DNA of 55,861 bases from Bacteroidia bacterium (GTDB lineage: Bacteria > Bacteroidota > Bacteroidia > Bacteroidales > UBA932). The stretch spans positions 1-55,861 of the forward strand of contig JAGKTT010000008.1 in the NCBI GenBank assembly GCA_021153285.1. Direction: 5' to 3'. Below, one piece after another: positions 15,479 to 24,123 of this stretch (positions are counted from its first letter, which is position 1; each line of letters starts with the position of its first letter). Position numbers and translations under genes: made by a program. Below the pieces are notes generated by a model. It did no database searches. It was given only the letters and a program-made list of their open reading frames with translations, and was not told the DNA's origin.

Positions 15479-17447
15479 ATTTTGACTTGTAAGTCTCTGT
15501 TCCGCTCTTGAGGAAGTTGATGAAATTCTCGACCGACAGGTCATAGCTGTGTGTCGGAACGAGGATTTCTCCGTCAGGGGAGAGGAGAATGTAATTTGGC
15601 TGAGCATTTACATTGAATCTCTCACGTGCGATATATGAGTTTACTCGTCCGAGGTCCTTGTAAACCTTTCCGCTTTCAGCATCAGTTACCCAATCCTCTT
15701 CAGGGAGCTTATGCTTGTCATCTACGTAGAGTGCGCAGATGATGTAATCGTTGCGGAGGATATCGAGTGCAGCCGGATCGCTCCATACTCTCTGCTCCAT
15801 CTCGCGGCAGTTTACGCAAGCGTGTCCGGTCACATCCACGAAAACTGGCTTACCTGCTTCTTTTGCCACTGCCAATGCATCCTCAAGGTCGAAATAGCCT
15901 TCGAGATTGTGTGGAAGATGCAGGAAGTCATACTTCTTTTCAGCGGTCTTTGCAGGTGCATCTGTAACAATAGTATGTGATGTGCTGCCTGGAGTAAGGA
16001 CGAAGTCGTGACTTGACATAGGAGGAAGGTATCCTGAAAGGATGTCAAGCGGTGCACCCCACATTCCCGGAATCATATATACTACGAATGAGAATACTAC
16101 AATTGCGAGGCTTAGTCTTGGGACTGAAACGTGCGGAACATCATCGTCGTGTGCAAATTTGAGCTTGCCAAGAAGATAGAATCCCAGAAGAGCAAATACT
16201 ACGATCCAGATAGCAAGATAAACCTCTCTGTCGAGGATACCCCAGTGATATGTCTGGTCTGCCATACTCAGGAATTTGAATCCGAGTGCAACTTCGATGA
16301 ATCCCATAACGACCTTCACAGTATTGAGCCATCCGCCGCCGCTCTTCTTGAGATCCTTCAGAAGTGAAGGGAAGAATGCCAGGAGGGTGAATGGAAGTGC
16401 GAATGCTATTGAGAACGCAAGCATTGTTACGATCGGAATCCACCAGGCACCGTTGCTTGATGTCGCCTGGATGAGCACGTTTCCTACGATCGGACCTGTA
16501 CAAGAGAATGATACAAGCACGAGTGTAAGCGCCATAAAGAATACACCTGCAAGTCCCTTCTTGTCTGATCCCTTGTCGCTCTTGTTTACGAGAGACTGTG
16601 GGAGAGTGATCTCGAATGCTCCGAAGAATGATGCTGCAAACACCATAAAGATGATGAAGAACAAGATGTTAGGGAGCCAGTGTGTTGCGATCCAGTTGAA
16701 GATGTCAGCTGTTACGGATTCTCCTCCGATGATACGTGTGATCACGATGAGGAGTGCGATAGGAAGTGTGTAAAGGAGTACGATGAACAGTCCGTACATT
16801 CCTGCCTTGAAACGTCCCTGTGCAACTGATTCTGAACCTTTGAGGAAGAATGATACAGTCATTGGTACCATAGGGAATACACAAGGAGTAAGGAGCATAG
16901 CGAATCCCCAGAGGATAGCCTGAAGAATCAGACCCCAAGGGAATGCTGTCTTCTGTACAGGCTCCTTGCTCTCTGTGGCAGTTTCGATTGTATCTGCCGG
17001 AGCAGCTGCTGCATTATCTCCAATTTTTACCTCGAAATCATAATATTCTGCCTTGCAGGCTCCTCCTGTGCAAGCATTGGTGAAGATGGTACCGCTGTAT
17101 TTAGCGCTTCCACCATTGACTTTCACATCCTGAGCAATGATGATTTTATTGTAATAGTGCTTAGCCAGATCTCCATATTCGTCTGTCTCTTCTACCGGTG
17201 TGCTGATTTCGTATGGACCTCCAACAAGTTCTCCGCCTTCAACGGCAGCGTCCATAACCTCAGTAGCAGAGAATTCATCTGTGAGAGTGTAGGTGTGATA
17301 GCCATCAGCGACCTTTCCTGTGAAGATCACCTTATAGACATCACCTTCTGCTTTCTCTACGTGAGACGACCAGGTAACTAGCTGGCCCTGGGCAAAAGCT
17401 GCAGCGCATACGAGGATGGCTGCAAACATTGTCATAATCTTTTTCAT
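15477..17447 (-). CDS. dsbD: Thiol:disulfide interchange protein DsbD
   Basis: This inner-membrane protein carries reducing power from cytoplasmic thioredoxin to the periplasm. The order is signal peptide (MKKIMTMFAAILVCAAAFAQ), an N-terminal beta domain with a Cys pair around TNACTGGACKAEYYDF, an eight-helix CcdA-type core with LTPCVFPMVPMTVSFF and SFSCTGPIVGN (one redox Cys in each), and a C-terminal thioredoxin domain with HACVNCREM. At 656 residues it is complete. The ATG at 17447 is chosen because the longer frame at 17498 would overlap rny. DsbD could supply reduced thiols to apocytochromes for the ResB/CcsA system at 7273-8932. It is 19 nt downstream of rny on the same strand. Confidence 0.93.
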   Translation of the reverse strand: MKKIMTMFAAILVCAAAFAQGQLVTWSSHVEKAEGDVYKVIFTGKVADGYHTYTLTDEFSATEVMDAAVEGGELVGGPYEISTPVEETDEYGDLAKHYYNKIIIAQDVKVNGGSAKYSGTIFTNACTGGACKAEYYDFEVKIGDNAAAAPADTIETATESKEPVQKTAFPWGLILQAILWGFAMLLTPCVFPMVPMTVSFFLKGSESVAQGRFKAGMYGLFIVLLYTLPIALLIVITRIIGGESVTADIFNWIATHWLPNILFFIIFMVFAASFFGAFEITLPQSLVNKSDKGSDKKGLAGVFFMALTLVLVSFSCTGPIVGNVLIQATSSNGAWWIPIVTMLAFSIAFALPFTLLAFFPSLLKDLKKSGGGWLNTVKVVMGFIEVALGFKFLSMADQTYHWGILDREVYLAIWIVVFALLGFYLLGKLKFAHDDDVPHVSVPRLSLAIVVFSFVVYMIPGMWGAPLDILSGYLPPMSSHDFVLTPGSTSHTIVTDAPAKTAEKKYDFLHLPHNLEGYFDLEDALAVAKEAGKPVFVDVTGHACVNCREMEQRVWSDPAALDILRNDYIICALYVDDKHKLPEEDWVTDAESGKVYKDLGRVNSYIARERFNVNAQPNYILLSPDGEILVPTHSYDLSVENFINFLKSGTETYKSK

Positions 17448-17466
17448 TATATTTAAAGTGTAAGGT

Positions 17467-19008
17467 TTATTTTGCAAATGCCACTGATCTGGTCTCACGG
17501 ATCACGGTAATCTTCACCTGTCCCGGATATACCATTTCCTCCTGGATCTGACGTGCAATATCAGCTGACATTGCCTCGGCCTCCTGGTCTGTAACCTGAT
17601 CTGCTCCCACGATCACGCGAAGTTCGCGACCTGCCTGGATAGCATAGGTCTTGGTTACACCGTTGTGTGACTTAGCTATGTTCTCCATATCCTTGAGTCT
17701 CTTGATATATGACTCGATCACCTCACGGCGTGCACCAGGACGTGCTCCGGAAATGGCGTCTCCTACGAGTACAAGAGGGGAGATTATGCTTGTCATTTCC
17801 ACTTCTTCGTGGTGAGATCCTATAGCGTTGCAGACTTCTGGCTTTTCCTTGTATTTCTCGGCCAGCTTCATACCGAGAATAGCGTGTGGAAGTTCTGGAT
17901 CCTCATCTGAAACCTTACCGATGTCGTGGAGAAGTCCGGCTCTCTTGGCGATCTTAGGGTTTAGTCCAAGCTCGGAAGCCATTGTAGCACAGATGTTTGC
18001 TACCTCACGGGCGTGCTGGAGAAGGTTCTGTCCGTATGATGAACGGTACTTCATTCGTCCGATGAGTTTCACGAGTTCGATATGCATTCCGTGGATACCG
18101 AGGTCGATACAGGTTCTCTTACCTGTCTCCATTATCTCATCTTCAAGCTGCTTCTGTACCTTTGCCACCACTTCCTCGATGCGGGCTGGGTGGATACGGC
18201 CGTCGATCACGAGCTGATGGAGTGCAAGACGTGCAACTTCTCTTCTTACCGGATCGAATGCTGAAAGAAGGATTGCCTCAGGTGTGTCATCTACGACGAT
18301 TTCCACTCCTGTAGCAGCCTCAAGTGCGCGGATATTACGTCCTTCACGTCCGATGATCCTACCCTTGATTTCATCGCTTTCGATGTGGAAGACAGTAACG
18401 GCATTCTCGATTGCAGTTTCAGAAGCTGTACGCTGTATTGTGTTGATGACAATGCGTTTAGCCTCCTTGCTTGCAGTCAGACGTGCCTCATCCATTACAT
18501 CGTTGATATATGACTGTGCCTGAGTTCTTGCCTCAGCCTTCATACTTTCCATCAGCTGGTTCTTCGCTTCTGTTGCTGTCAGACCTGCTATTTCCTCGAT
18601 CTGTCTGAGTGCTTCCTGACGAAGATTCTCATACTCTTCTGTCTTCTTTGTCGCGATTTCCACCTGGGCCTTAAGATTCTGTCTGATGGCTTCTGCTTCC
18701 TTGTTCTTGCGTCCAAGTTCTGCATTCTGCTGATTAAGAGAGTTTTCCTTCTGTTTCAGACGGCTTTCCACCTCGCTGATGTGCTTGTTCTTTTCGTTGA
18801 TGTACTGCTCGTGCTCGCTCTTGAGCTGGAGGAATTTCTCCTTTGCCTGAAAAATCTTCTCCTTCTTTATGCTTTCTGCCTCAAGCTCTGCCTTCTGGAT
18901 GATCTCATCCTTCTGTCCCTTAAGAAGTATCTTACGGACAAATATGTATGTGCCTAGTGCCACTATTGCTCCCAGGACTGCAGACAAAATGTAAAATAGT
19001 ATCTCCAT
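17467..19008 (-). CDS. rny: Ribonuclease Y
   Basis: This membrane-anchored endoribonuclease initiates mRNA decay in bacteria lacking RNase E-centred decay. An N-terminal helix (residues about 3-25), a long charged coiled coil (about 30-190), a KH domain (around IIGREGRNIRALEAATGVEI, residue 220 onward) and an HD domain with HDIGKV near residue 365 are all visible. The length of 513 residues is typical. It is separated from zapA by a 260-nt gap that holds a 6S-like RNA and a terminator, an arrangement I recognise from Bacteroidota. No clear -7 box was found in the 20 nt before its ATG; its promoter may lie within or near the terminator region. Confidence 0.97.
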   Translation of the reverse strand: MEILFYILSAVLGAIVALGTYIFVRKILLKGQKDEIIQKAELEAESIKKEKIFQAKEKFLQLKSEHEQYINEKNKHISEVESRLKQKENSLNQQNAELGRKNKEAEAIRQNLKAQVEIATKKTEEYENLRQEALRQIEEIAGLTATEAKNQLMESMKAEARTQAQSYINDVMDEARLTASKEAKRIVINTIQRTASETAIENAVTVFHIESDEIKGRIIGREGRNIRALEAATGVEIVVDDTPEAILLSAFDPVRREVARLALHQLVIDGRIHPARIEEVVAKVQKQLEDEIMETGKRTCIDLGIHGMHIELVKLIGRMKYRSSYGQNLLQHAREVANICATMASELGLNPKIAKRAGLLHDIGKVSDEDPELPHAILGMKLAEKYKEKPEVCNAIGSHHEEVEMTSIISPLVLVGDAISGARPGARREVIESYIKRLKDMENIAKSHNGVTKTYAIQAGRELRVIVGADQVTDQEAEAMSADIARQIQEEMVYPGQVKITVIRETRSVAFAK

Positions 19009-19044
19009 ATAATATAATTGGTTTTAGTTGTTTCACTTAAGGCC

Positions 19045-19080
19045 ATAAAAATGACCAATCCACTATTAAGCAGATTGGTC
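19045..19080 (-). terminator. Terminator after the 6S-like RNA / zapA unit
   Basis: GACCAATC (19053-19060) and GATTGGTC (19073-19080) form an 8-bp stem, followed on the minus strand by ATTTTTAT. It lies just downstream of the 3' end of the RNA candidate and upstream of rny. Confidence 0.7.
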
Positions 19081-19093
19081 AGTTTATAATAAA

Positions 19094-19276
19094 AGCCGTT
19101 AGTATGTTTGACAGAAAATCTTGTCAAAATAAGATTTGGGCTCCGGATTATTGGTTCTGAAATCCTCCGTCCCGCTTGCGCGGAATCCCCATAGGGTCAC
19201 ATAGGTCCGTCATTGCCATCCGAGTACGCCCGGTTACATCAATACTGTTGATTTCAGCAAAAATATAACTAACGGC
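19094..19276 (-). ncRNA. ssrS: 6S RNA candidate
   Basis: A roughly 183-nt minus-strand segment is closed by perfectly complementary ends GCCGTTAGT (19268-19276) and ACTAACGGC (19094-19102, read on the minus strand). An inner 8-bp pairing CTGAAATC/GATTTCAG and a GC-rich apical region (CCGCGCAAGCGG) give a long, interrupted stem as in 6S RNA, which binds RNA polymerase holoenzyme. The position between zapA and rny matches the usual place of the 6S gene in Bacteroidota, from memory. The 5' arm overlaps the last codons of zapA. No covariance search was possible, so exact ends are approximate. Confidence 0.7.
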
Positions 19277-19565
19277 TGTTTTTATCAATATTCTTCAGAT
19301 AACCGTCCAGCTCCTTGACAAGCATCATTTCCTCAGAATTCCTTGTGTTCATCTGATCAGCTAATGTAATCAATGACATACATAGATTCAAAGCTGCAAA
19401 TGACATAAAGTCCACCATATATCCTTCCGGATTCTTGGACTGATATTCCCTGATTCTTCTGTTCACTTCTGCGGCAGCCCTTCTTATCAGCTGTTCCTGC
19501 TCCGGTGAAACTGCGGTAAAAGGATATGATTTGTCAGCAAGTTTTATTGTGATATCCTGTGCCAT
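19269..19565 (-). CDS. zapA: Cell division protein ZapA
   Basis: ZapA is a small cytosolic protein that cross-links FtsZ filaments at the division site. The N-terminal domain begins MAQDITIKLADKSYPFTAV and the C-terminal half (residues about 60-95) is a helix for the coiled-coil tetramer. The length of 98 residues is normal. It begins one base after the stop of the coiled-coil gene upstream, so the two are co-translated. Its last codons lie inside the closing stem of the 6S-like RNA that follows. Confidence 0.9.
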   Translation of the reverse strand: MAQDITIKLADKSYPFTAVSPEQEQLIRRAAAEVNRRIREYQSKNPEGYMVDFMSFAALNLCMSLITLADQMNTRNSEEMMLVKELDGYLKNIDKNSR

Positions 19566-19566
19566 A

Positions 19567-19839
19567 TCATCCCTCCATCAGTTTTATGCATCTGTCAATT
19601 TCCTTCATCAGACTGTCGATCTTCTTCTTGGCTGCGGCTGTATCGGCACCGCCTGCCATAAAGGCTTCAGTCAGCTTCTGGTTATCGATTTGTCTCTCTA
19701 ACTCTATAATCTGCTTTCTATAGGTCTCATTTTCTGCTCTGGCCTGTTCAAGCTCGGACTGAAGCCTGGTCCGCTCCATCTTTTCCGTCTCATATGCAGC
19801 AATCAGCTGCTTGATTCTTTCTTTTACAGTTTCCAGCAT
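19567..19839 (-). CDS. Small coiled-coil protein, ZapB-like
   Basis: This 90-residue protein is mostly a heptad-type coiled coil (about residues 5-60: KERIKQLIAAYETEKMERT and onward) with a short C-terminal helix. Size, coiled coil and coupling to zapA suggest a ZapB-like division partner that bridges ZapA and other divisome proteins; this is inference from context. The ATG at 19839 (MLETVKERIKQL) is preferred, since the longer frame runs into the upstream hairpin. Confidence 0.75.
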   Translation of the reverse strand: MLETVKERIKQLIAAYETEKMERTRLQSELEQARAENETYRKQIIELERQIDNQKLTEAFMAGGADTAAAKKKIDSLMKEIDRCIKLMEG

Positions 19840-19873
19840 TTTATATAAATTCAACCTACAATGCAAAAATAGC

Positions 19874-19920
19874 AAACTGCTTTGATTTCTCAAAATAAAT
19901 TGACGAAATCAAAGCAGTTT
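19874..19920 (-). terminator. Terminator of the kor operon
   Basis: A perfect 16-bp stem (19874-19889 and 19905-19920) with a 15-nt loop sits between the korC stop and the ZapB-like gene; on the minus strand it is followed by GCTATTTTTGC. It separates the kor operon from the division genes. Confidence 0.8.
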
Positions 19921-19936
19921 ATCTATGTAGAGCAGA

Positions 19937-20482
19937 TTATCGGATCACTTCCACCGCATTCATACCTTCCTCGATAGCGGCCTTGTTGAGTGAAATAAGG
20001 TCTGCGTATCTTGCAGGGATGCACTTTGCAAGTCCCTTGTCGATGTTCTCAGACTTGACGATAGGCTTCATCTTAAGGAATGCTCCCATTACGGCCATAT
20101 TGTATACCTTCGAGTTTCCAACCTTTGCCGCTACGTTGATAGCGTCGATCTTGCAGATTGATATATCTGTTCTTGTCGGAGGTGTAACGATGCCGTTAGG
20201 GTCGTAGATGAGAAGTCCTCCCGGCTTTACTGCGCTCTCGAACTTGTCGAGGGACTGCTGGTTGAGTGCAATCACTGTATCGAATTTTGTCACGATAGGT
20301 GAGCTGATCTTCTTGTCACTGAGGATTACGCTCACATTGGCTGTACCACCGCGCATCTCAGGACCATACGACGGCATCCAGGTCACTTCCATATCCTGCA
20401 TAATGGCACAGTATGCAAGGATCTTTCCCATCGAGAGGACTCCCTGTCCGCCGAATCCAGCGATGATGATTTCTTCTTTCAT
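19937..20482 (-). CDS. korC: 2-oxoacid:ferredoxin oxidoreductase gamma subunit
   Basis: This gamma subunit works with KorA, KorB and KorD in oxidative decarboxylation of 2-oxoacids to acyl-CoA with ferredoxin as acceptor. The start MKEEIIIAGFGGQGVLSMGK is the typical nucleotide- or CoA-side glycine loop, and WMPSYGPEMRGGTANVSVIL is the family signature around residue 35. The 181 residues are normal. It is the last gene of the kor operon, 25 nt after korB, and is followed by a strong terminator. The exact 2-oxoacid (2-oxoglutarate versus branched-chain) is not visible. Confidence 0.92.
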   Translation of the reverse strand: MKEEIIIAGFGGQGVLSMGKILAYCAIMQDMEVTWMPSYGPEMRGGTANVSVILSDKKISSPIVTKFDTVIALNQQSLDKFESAVKPGGLLIYDPNGIVTPPTRTDISICKIDAINVAAKVGNSKVYNMAVMGAFLKMKPIVKSENIDKGLAKCIPARYADLISLNKAAIEEGMNAVEVIR

Positions 20483-20507
20483 ATCTATTGTTCTAATTAT
20501 CAGTTAA

Positions 20508-21281
20508 TTACTCCTGTTTCAAAACGTCCTTGATGTCTCCGAGAGGATACTTAGGGAACATATTTTCCACCATCCACTTATTAGCTGCTACAGGACTCAT
20601 CTTCCATCCTGAGTTGCAGGTAGCCACGATCTCTACAAATGAAAGACCGATGCCCTTCTGGCTGTACTCGAATGCCTTTCTGATAGCAGCCTTGGCCTTG
20701 CGGGCAGCAGGGGCTGTATGAACTGACTGTCTGGTGATGAACGCTGTTCCGTCGAGCTGAGCGATCATTGGAGCAAGCACGAGAGGGAAACCATTGAGCT
20801 TGGCATCACGGCCGTAAGGTGTGGTTGCGGTCTTCATTCCGAGGAGAGTGGTCGGAGCCATCTGACCTCCGGTCATTCCGTAGATACCGTTGTTGATGAA
20901 GATCACTACGATGTTTTCGCCACGGCTGCAGGCGTGGATGATCTCAGCTGTACCGATTGAAGCAAGGTCACCGTCTCCCTGGTATGTGAATACATATTTC
21001 TCAGGATTGAGACGCTTTGTGGCTGTTGCAAGAGCAGGGGCACGTCCGTGAGCAGCCTGCTGCCAGTCTACGTTGAGATAATTATATGCAAATACGGAAC
21101 AGCCTACGGGGCTGACAGCGATGGTCTCCTCCTGGATGCCCATCTCTTCGATGACTTCAGCTACGAGCTTATGAACTGTACCGTGAGAACATCCCGGGCA
21201 ATAGTGCATTACATTGTCTGTGAGAATCGGAGTCTTCTTGTAGACGATGTTCTCGGGTTTCTTGATATCTTCTATATTCAT
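20508..21281 (-). CDS. korB: 2-oxoacid:ferredoxin oxidoreductase beta subunit (TPP-binding)
   Basis: KorB carries thiamine diphosphate. HYCPGCSHGTVHKLVAE near residue 28 is the conserved CPGC[S/G]HG block, GDGDLASIGTAEIIHA near residue 97 and NNGIYGMTGGQ near residue 129 form the TPP and magnesium site (GDG...N). The 257 residues fit the beta subunit of KorB/VorA type. It lies 9 nt after korA. Its need for TPP links it with the thiamine-regulated receptor at 44365-46632. Confidence 0.94.
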   Translation of the reverse strand: MNIEDIKKPENIVYKKTPILTDNVMHYCPGCSHGTVHKLVAEVIEEMGIQEETIAVSPVGCSVFAYNYLNVDWQQAAHGRAPALATATKRLNPEKYVFTYQGDGDLASIGTAEIIHACSRGENIVVIFINNGIYGMTGGQMAPTTLLGMKTATTPYGRDAKLNGFPLVLAPMIAQLDGTAFITRQSVHTAPAARKAKAAIRKAFEYSQKGIGLSFVEIVATCNSGWKMSPVAANKWMVENMFPKYPLGDIKDVLKQE

Positions 21282-21290
21282 TGTATTTCC

Positions 21291-22373
21291 TTATTTCAGA
21301 TTGTTGAACTTCTTGAACGCCTCTGCGATTTCGTCAGGAGTGTAGATGATACCTCCCTGTCTTCCGTAGAAACCTACAGGGACGGCTCCGTTGACTGCGA
21401 GTTTCACGTCATCCACCATCTGGCCAAGATTGAGCTCGATGCTCATCATACTCTTTACCTGGCCTGAAAGCTCCTGGATCCTCTTTGAAGGGAATGGGAA
21501 GAGGGTTACCGGTCTGAGGAGACCCGCCTTGATGCCTTCTTCGCGGAGCTGATCCACGACAGCCTCACAGATACGTGCCGAGCAGCCGAATGCTACGAAC
21601 AGATATTCTGCATCCTCAGTCTGATATTCCTCGTACTTCACTTCATTTTCCTTGATGACTTCGTATTTTGCAGCGAGCTTCTGGTTGAATCTCTCCTGCA
21701 CGTCAGACTCAAGGGCAAGGGATGTGATCACGTTGTATGGCCTGTCGGCAGGCTTGCCGTATGTAGCCCAAGGTGCCACCTTGATGAGTTCTTCCTTAGT
21801 CATACGAGGCTTCTCAGGACGAAGTTCGACCTTTTCCATCATCTGTCCGACAATACCGTCAGCAAGGATGATTACTGGAGTGCGGTACTTGAATGCAAGG
21901 TCGAATCCCCAGTCTACGAAGTCGTACATATCCTGTGCTGATGCCGGAGCAAGTACTATGGCATTGTAGTCACCGTGTCCGCCACCCTTGACGCACTGGT
22001 TGTAGTCACTCTGGCTTGGCTGGATGGTTCCAAGTCCTGGACCACCGCGCTGGCAGTTTACCACTACGCAAGGAAGCTCTGCACCTGCAAGATAGCTGAG
22101 TCCTTCGCACATAAGGCTGATTCCCGGAGAGCTTGAAGATGTCATCACCTTCTTTCCGCAGCAGGCACCGCCGTATACCATATTGATGGATGAAGTCTCA
22201 CTTTCTGCCTGAAGAACCACCATACCTGTGGTGAGCCAAGGTCTCTCCTTCATAAGGGTTTCCATTACTTCAGACTGCGGAGTGATAGGATATCCGAAAT
22301 ATCCGTCCGCACCGTTGCGTATTGCCGATATGGCAATCGCCTCGTTTCCTTTCATCAGAATTTTCTCTGCCAT
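21291..22373 (-). CDS. korA: 2-oxoacid:ferredoxin oxidoreductase alpha subunit (KorA/VorB)
   Basis: The alpha subunit supplies the pyrimidine-binding half of the TPP site and the CoA-handling domain. The N-terminal block GNEAIAISAIRNGADGYFGYPITPQSE is diagnostic of KorA/VorB proteins (it is split here only by normal variation), and the central SSSPGISLMCEGLSYLAGAE is also conserved. Length 360 residues. It starts five bases after the korD stop. Annotated relatives are called 2-oxoglutarate or 3-methyl-2-oxobutanoate oxidoreductase; the 4-gene order D-A-B-C favours the 2-oxoglutarate type, with moderate certainty. Confidence 0.93.
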   Translation of the reverse strand: MAEKILMKGNEAIAISAIRNGADGYFGYPITPQSEVMETLMKERPWLTTGMVVLQAESETSSINMVYGGACCGKKVMTSSSSPGISLMCEGLSYLAGAELPCVVVNCQRGGPGLGTIQPSQSDYNQCVKGGGHGDYNAIVLAPASAQDMYDFVDWGFDLAFKYRTPVIILADGIVGQMMEKVELRPEKPRMTKEELIKVAPWATYGKPADRPYNVITSLALESDVQERFNQKLAAKYEVIKENEVKYEEYQTEDAEYLFVAFGCSARICEAVVDQLREEGIKAGLLRPVTLFPFPSKRIQELSGQVKSMMSIELNLGQMVDDVKLAVNGAVPVGFYGRQGGIIYTPDEIAEAFKKFNNLK

Positions 22374-22378
22374 ATCAA

Positions 22379-22597
22379 TTAGATTTTAACTCTGTAAACA
22401 GTAATAACCGAGTCAGGGCATACGATAGCGCAGTTTGAACATCCTACGCAAGCGTCACCGACCATCTCGGCATAATGATAACCTTTATTGTTGACCAGTT
22501 TTGCGAGCTCAATGCTCTTGGTCGGACAATTCTCTACACATACTCCGCATCCTTTGCATTTCTGTGTATCCACTTCGATTGCTCCTTTAAATGCCAT
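22379..22597 (-). CDS. korD: Two-[4Fe-4S] ferredoxin subunit of the Kor complex
   Basis: This 72-residue iron-sulfur protein has two clusters ligated by CKGCGVCVENCP (residues about 14-25) and CVGCSNCAIVCP (about 50-61). It is the first gene of the korDABC operon and carries electrons from the TPP site to free ferredoxin. No exact TAnnTTTG box was seen in the roughly 180-nt divergent region upstream (22598-22781). Confidence 0.94.
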   Translation of the reverse strand: MAFKGAIEVDTQKCKGCGVCVENCPTKSIELAKLVNNKGYHYAEMVGDACVGCSNCAIVCPDSVITVYRVKI

Positions 22598-22758
22598 TAT
22601 TATATAGTTTTAAGTGTTTTGGTTCAACTTGTTTTTTAAATCTTGATTTTTGGTGTCAAAATCGAAGTAAAAGTAATGCTTTTTTGTCTGATTTTCAAAT
22701 AATGTTTGAAAAAAATGAAAAGTAGCATATTGGGCATACATTTGTAAGAAAAATTATA

Positions 22759-22766
22759 TAACTTTG
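22759..22766 (+). promoter_or_regulatory. -7 box for the deaminase gene
   Basis: TAACTTTG matches TAnnTTTG, 15 nt before the chosen ATG. It covers the alternative TTG start at 22764, which argues against that start. Confidence 0.45.
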
Positions 22767-22781
22767 AAAACTTTAAACGAG

Positions 22782-24056
22782 ATGTGTCGTATGGGGAAGA
22801 TTTTATTGAAAAATATTCTGTCAGAGGGAGTTGCGTCAGATATTCTTATAGAAGGAAATCTGATAGCACAGGTCGTTCGGTCTGATAATCAGTCCGTTGT
22901 ATATGGGGATGCCGAAGTCGTGGATTGTACCGGCAAGGCAGTATTTCCAGGTTTCATCAATATGCATACTCACGCTGGAATGGCTCTTATGAAGGGAATC
23001 GGAGAAGATATGGCATTCCACGAATGGCTTGACAGAATCTGGCAGGTGGAGGAACATATTGACGACGAGTATGTATACTGTGCCACCAAGGCGGCCTGTC
23101 TGGAAATGTTAAAGACAGGTACCACTACATTCAATGACCAGTACTGGCATATGCCGATGGCTTATAAGGCAGCGATGGAGCTGGGAATGAGGCCGGCTTT
23201 ATCATATGTAGTGCTTGATAAAAATGATCCGGAGGAATCGGAACGTCAGAAAGACCAGTGCCTCCAGATGTATGAAATGACCAAGGAATGGGATCCGAAG
23301 GCACAGCTTCTCATATCCATTCACGCGATTTACTCTGTAAGGGAGCCTATGATGCTCTGGGCAGTGGATTTCGCCAGAGAACGCGGTCTGAAGATCCATA
23401 TCCATATCTCCGAGACCAGAAAGGAAGTAGAAGACTGTATGAGAGAACACAATGGTATGTCTCCAGTGGAGTATCTCGATTCACTCGGAGTTCTCGGACC
23501 GGATGTGATTGCCGCTCATACATTATGGTTGTCTGACAATGATGTGAAGATATTAGGAGAAAGGGGAGTGACCTGCGTGCATAATATCAATTCGAATCTT
23601 AAGCTTGCTTCCGGATATCGTTTCCGATACAATGAATTGAAAGAAGCAGGTGCCAATGTCTGCATAGGTACGGATGGCTGCGGTTCTTCCAATAATCTCG
23701 ATCTTCTGGAGGCAATGAAGACTGCTGCAATCGTGCAGAAGGCCTGGCGTGACGATCCTACTGCGATGCCACTGGATGAGCTTTCTGCAATGGCAGGTGT
23801 CAATGGCGCCAAAGCACTGGGTATCAATGCCGGCAGGATCGAAGTCGGAGCATTGGCCGATTTGCTTATCATAGATGTGACCGGCTATCAGTTCCTTTCT
23901 CCTGCAAAATTCCTGGCAAACTTTATTTATTCTGCACATTCTGACTGTGTGGAGTCCGTCATTTGTGATGGAAAATTCATTATGCGTGACCGTGTAGTGC
24001 CTGGAGAAGAACAGATTCTCTCTGATGCCCGCAGGGTTCTTACAAAAATTCTTTAA
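22782..24056 (+). CDS. Amidohydrolase, MTA/SAH deaminase-like
   Basis: This cytosolic metal-dependent TIM-barrel deaminase is about 424 residues. The metal ligands are seen as NMHTHAGMALMKGI (HxH near residue 66), then HIHIS in the middle, AAHTLWLSD, and IGTDGCGSSNNLD (the catalytic aspartate). GTTTFNDQYW matches the chlorohydrolase/MTA-SAH deaminase branch, which converts 5'-methylthioadenosine, S-adenosylhomocysteine or adenosine to the inosine form. The following gene is a purine nucleoside phosphorylase, which would split such inosine products, so the pair forms a salvage route (inference). The ATG at 22782 is used; a second at 22791 is equally plausible. Confidence 0.87.
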   Translation: MCRMGKILLKNILSEGVASDILIEGNLIAQVVRSDNQSVVYGDAEVVDCTGKAVFPGFINMHTHAGMALMKGIGEDMAFHEWLDRIWQVEEHIDDEYVYCATKAACLEMLKTGTTTFNDQYWHMPMAYKAAMELGMRPALSYVVLDKNDPEESERQKDQCLQMYEMTKEWDPKAQLLISIHAIYSVREPMMLWAVDFARERGLKIHIHISETRKEVEDCMREHNGMSPVEYLDSLGVLGPDVIAAHTLWLSDNDVKILGERGVTCVHNINSNLKLASGYRFRYNELKEAGANVCIGTDGCGSSNNLDLLEAMKTAAIVQKAWRDDPTAMPLDELSAMAGVNGAKALGINAGRIEVGALADLLIIDVTGYQFLSPAKFLANFIYSAHSDCVESVICDGKFIMRDRVVPGEEQILSDARRVLTKIL

Positions 24057-24123
24057 TAGATTCTTCGTTATCATAATGGCTATGCGTGATTATAGGGGAG
24101 AATCTCAAAACAATACTAATACT

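Noticed and set aside
22764..22781. TTG start for the deaminase gene
   Set aside because: It overlaps the -7 box TAACTTTG, so the transcript would begin after it.
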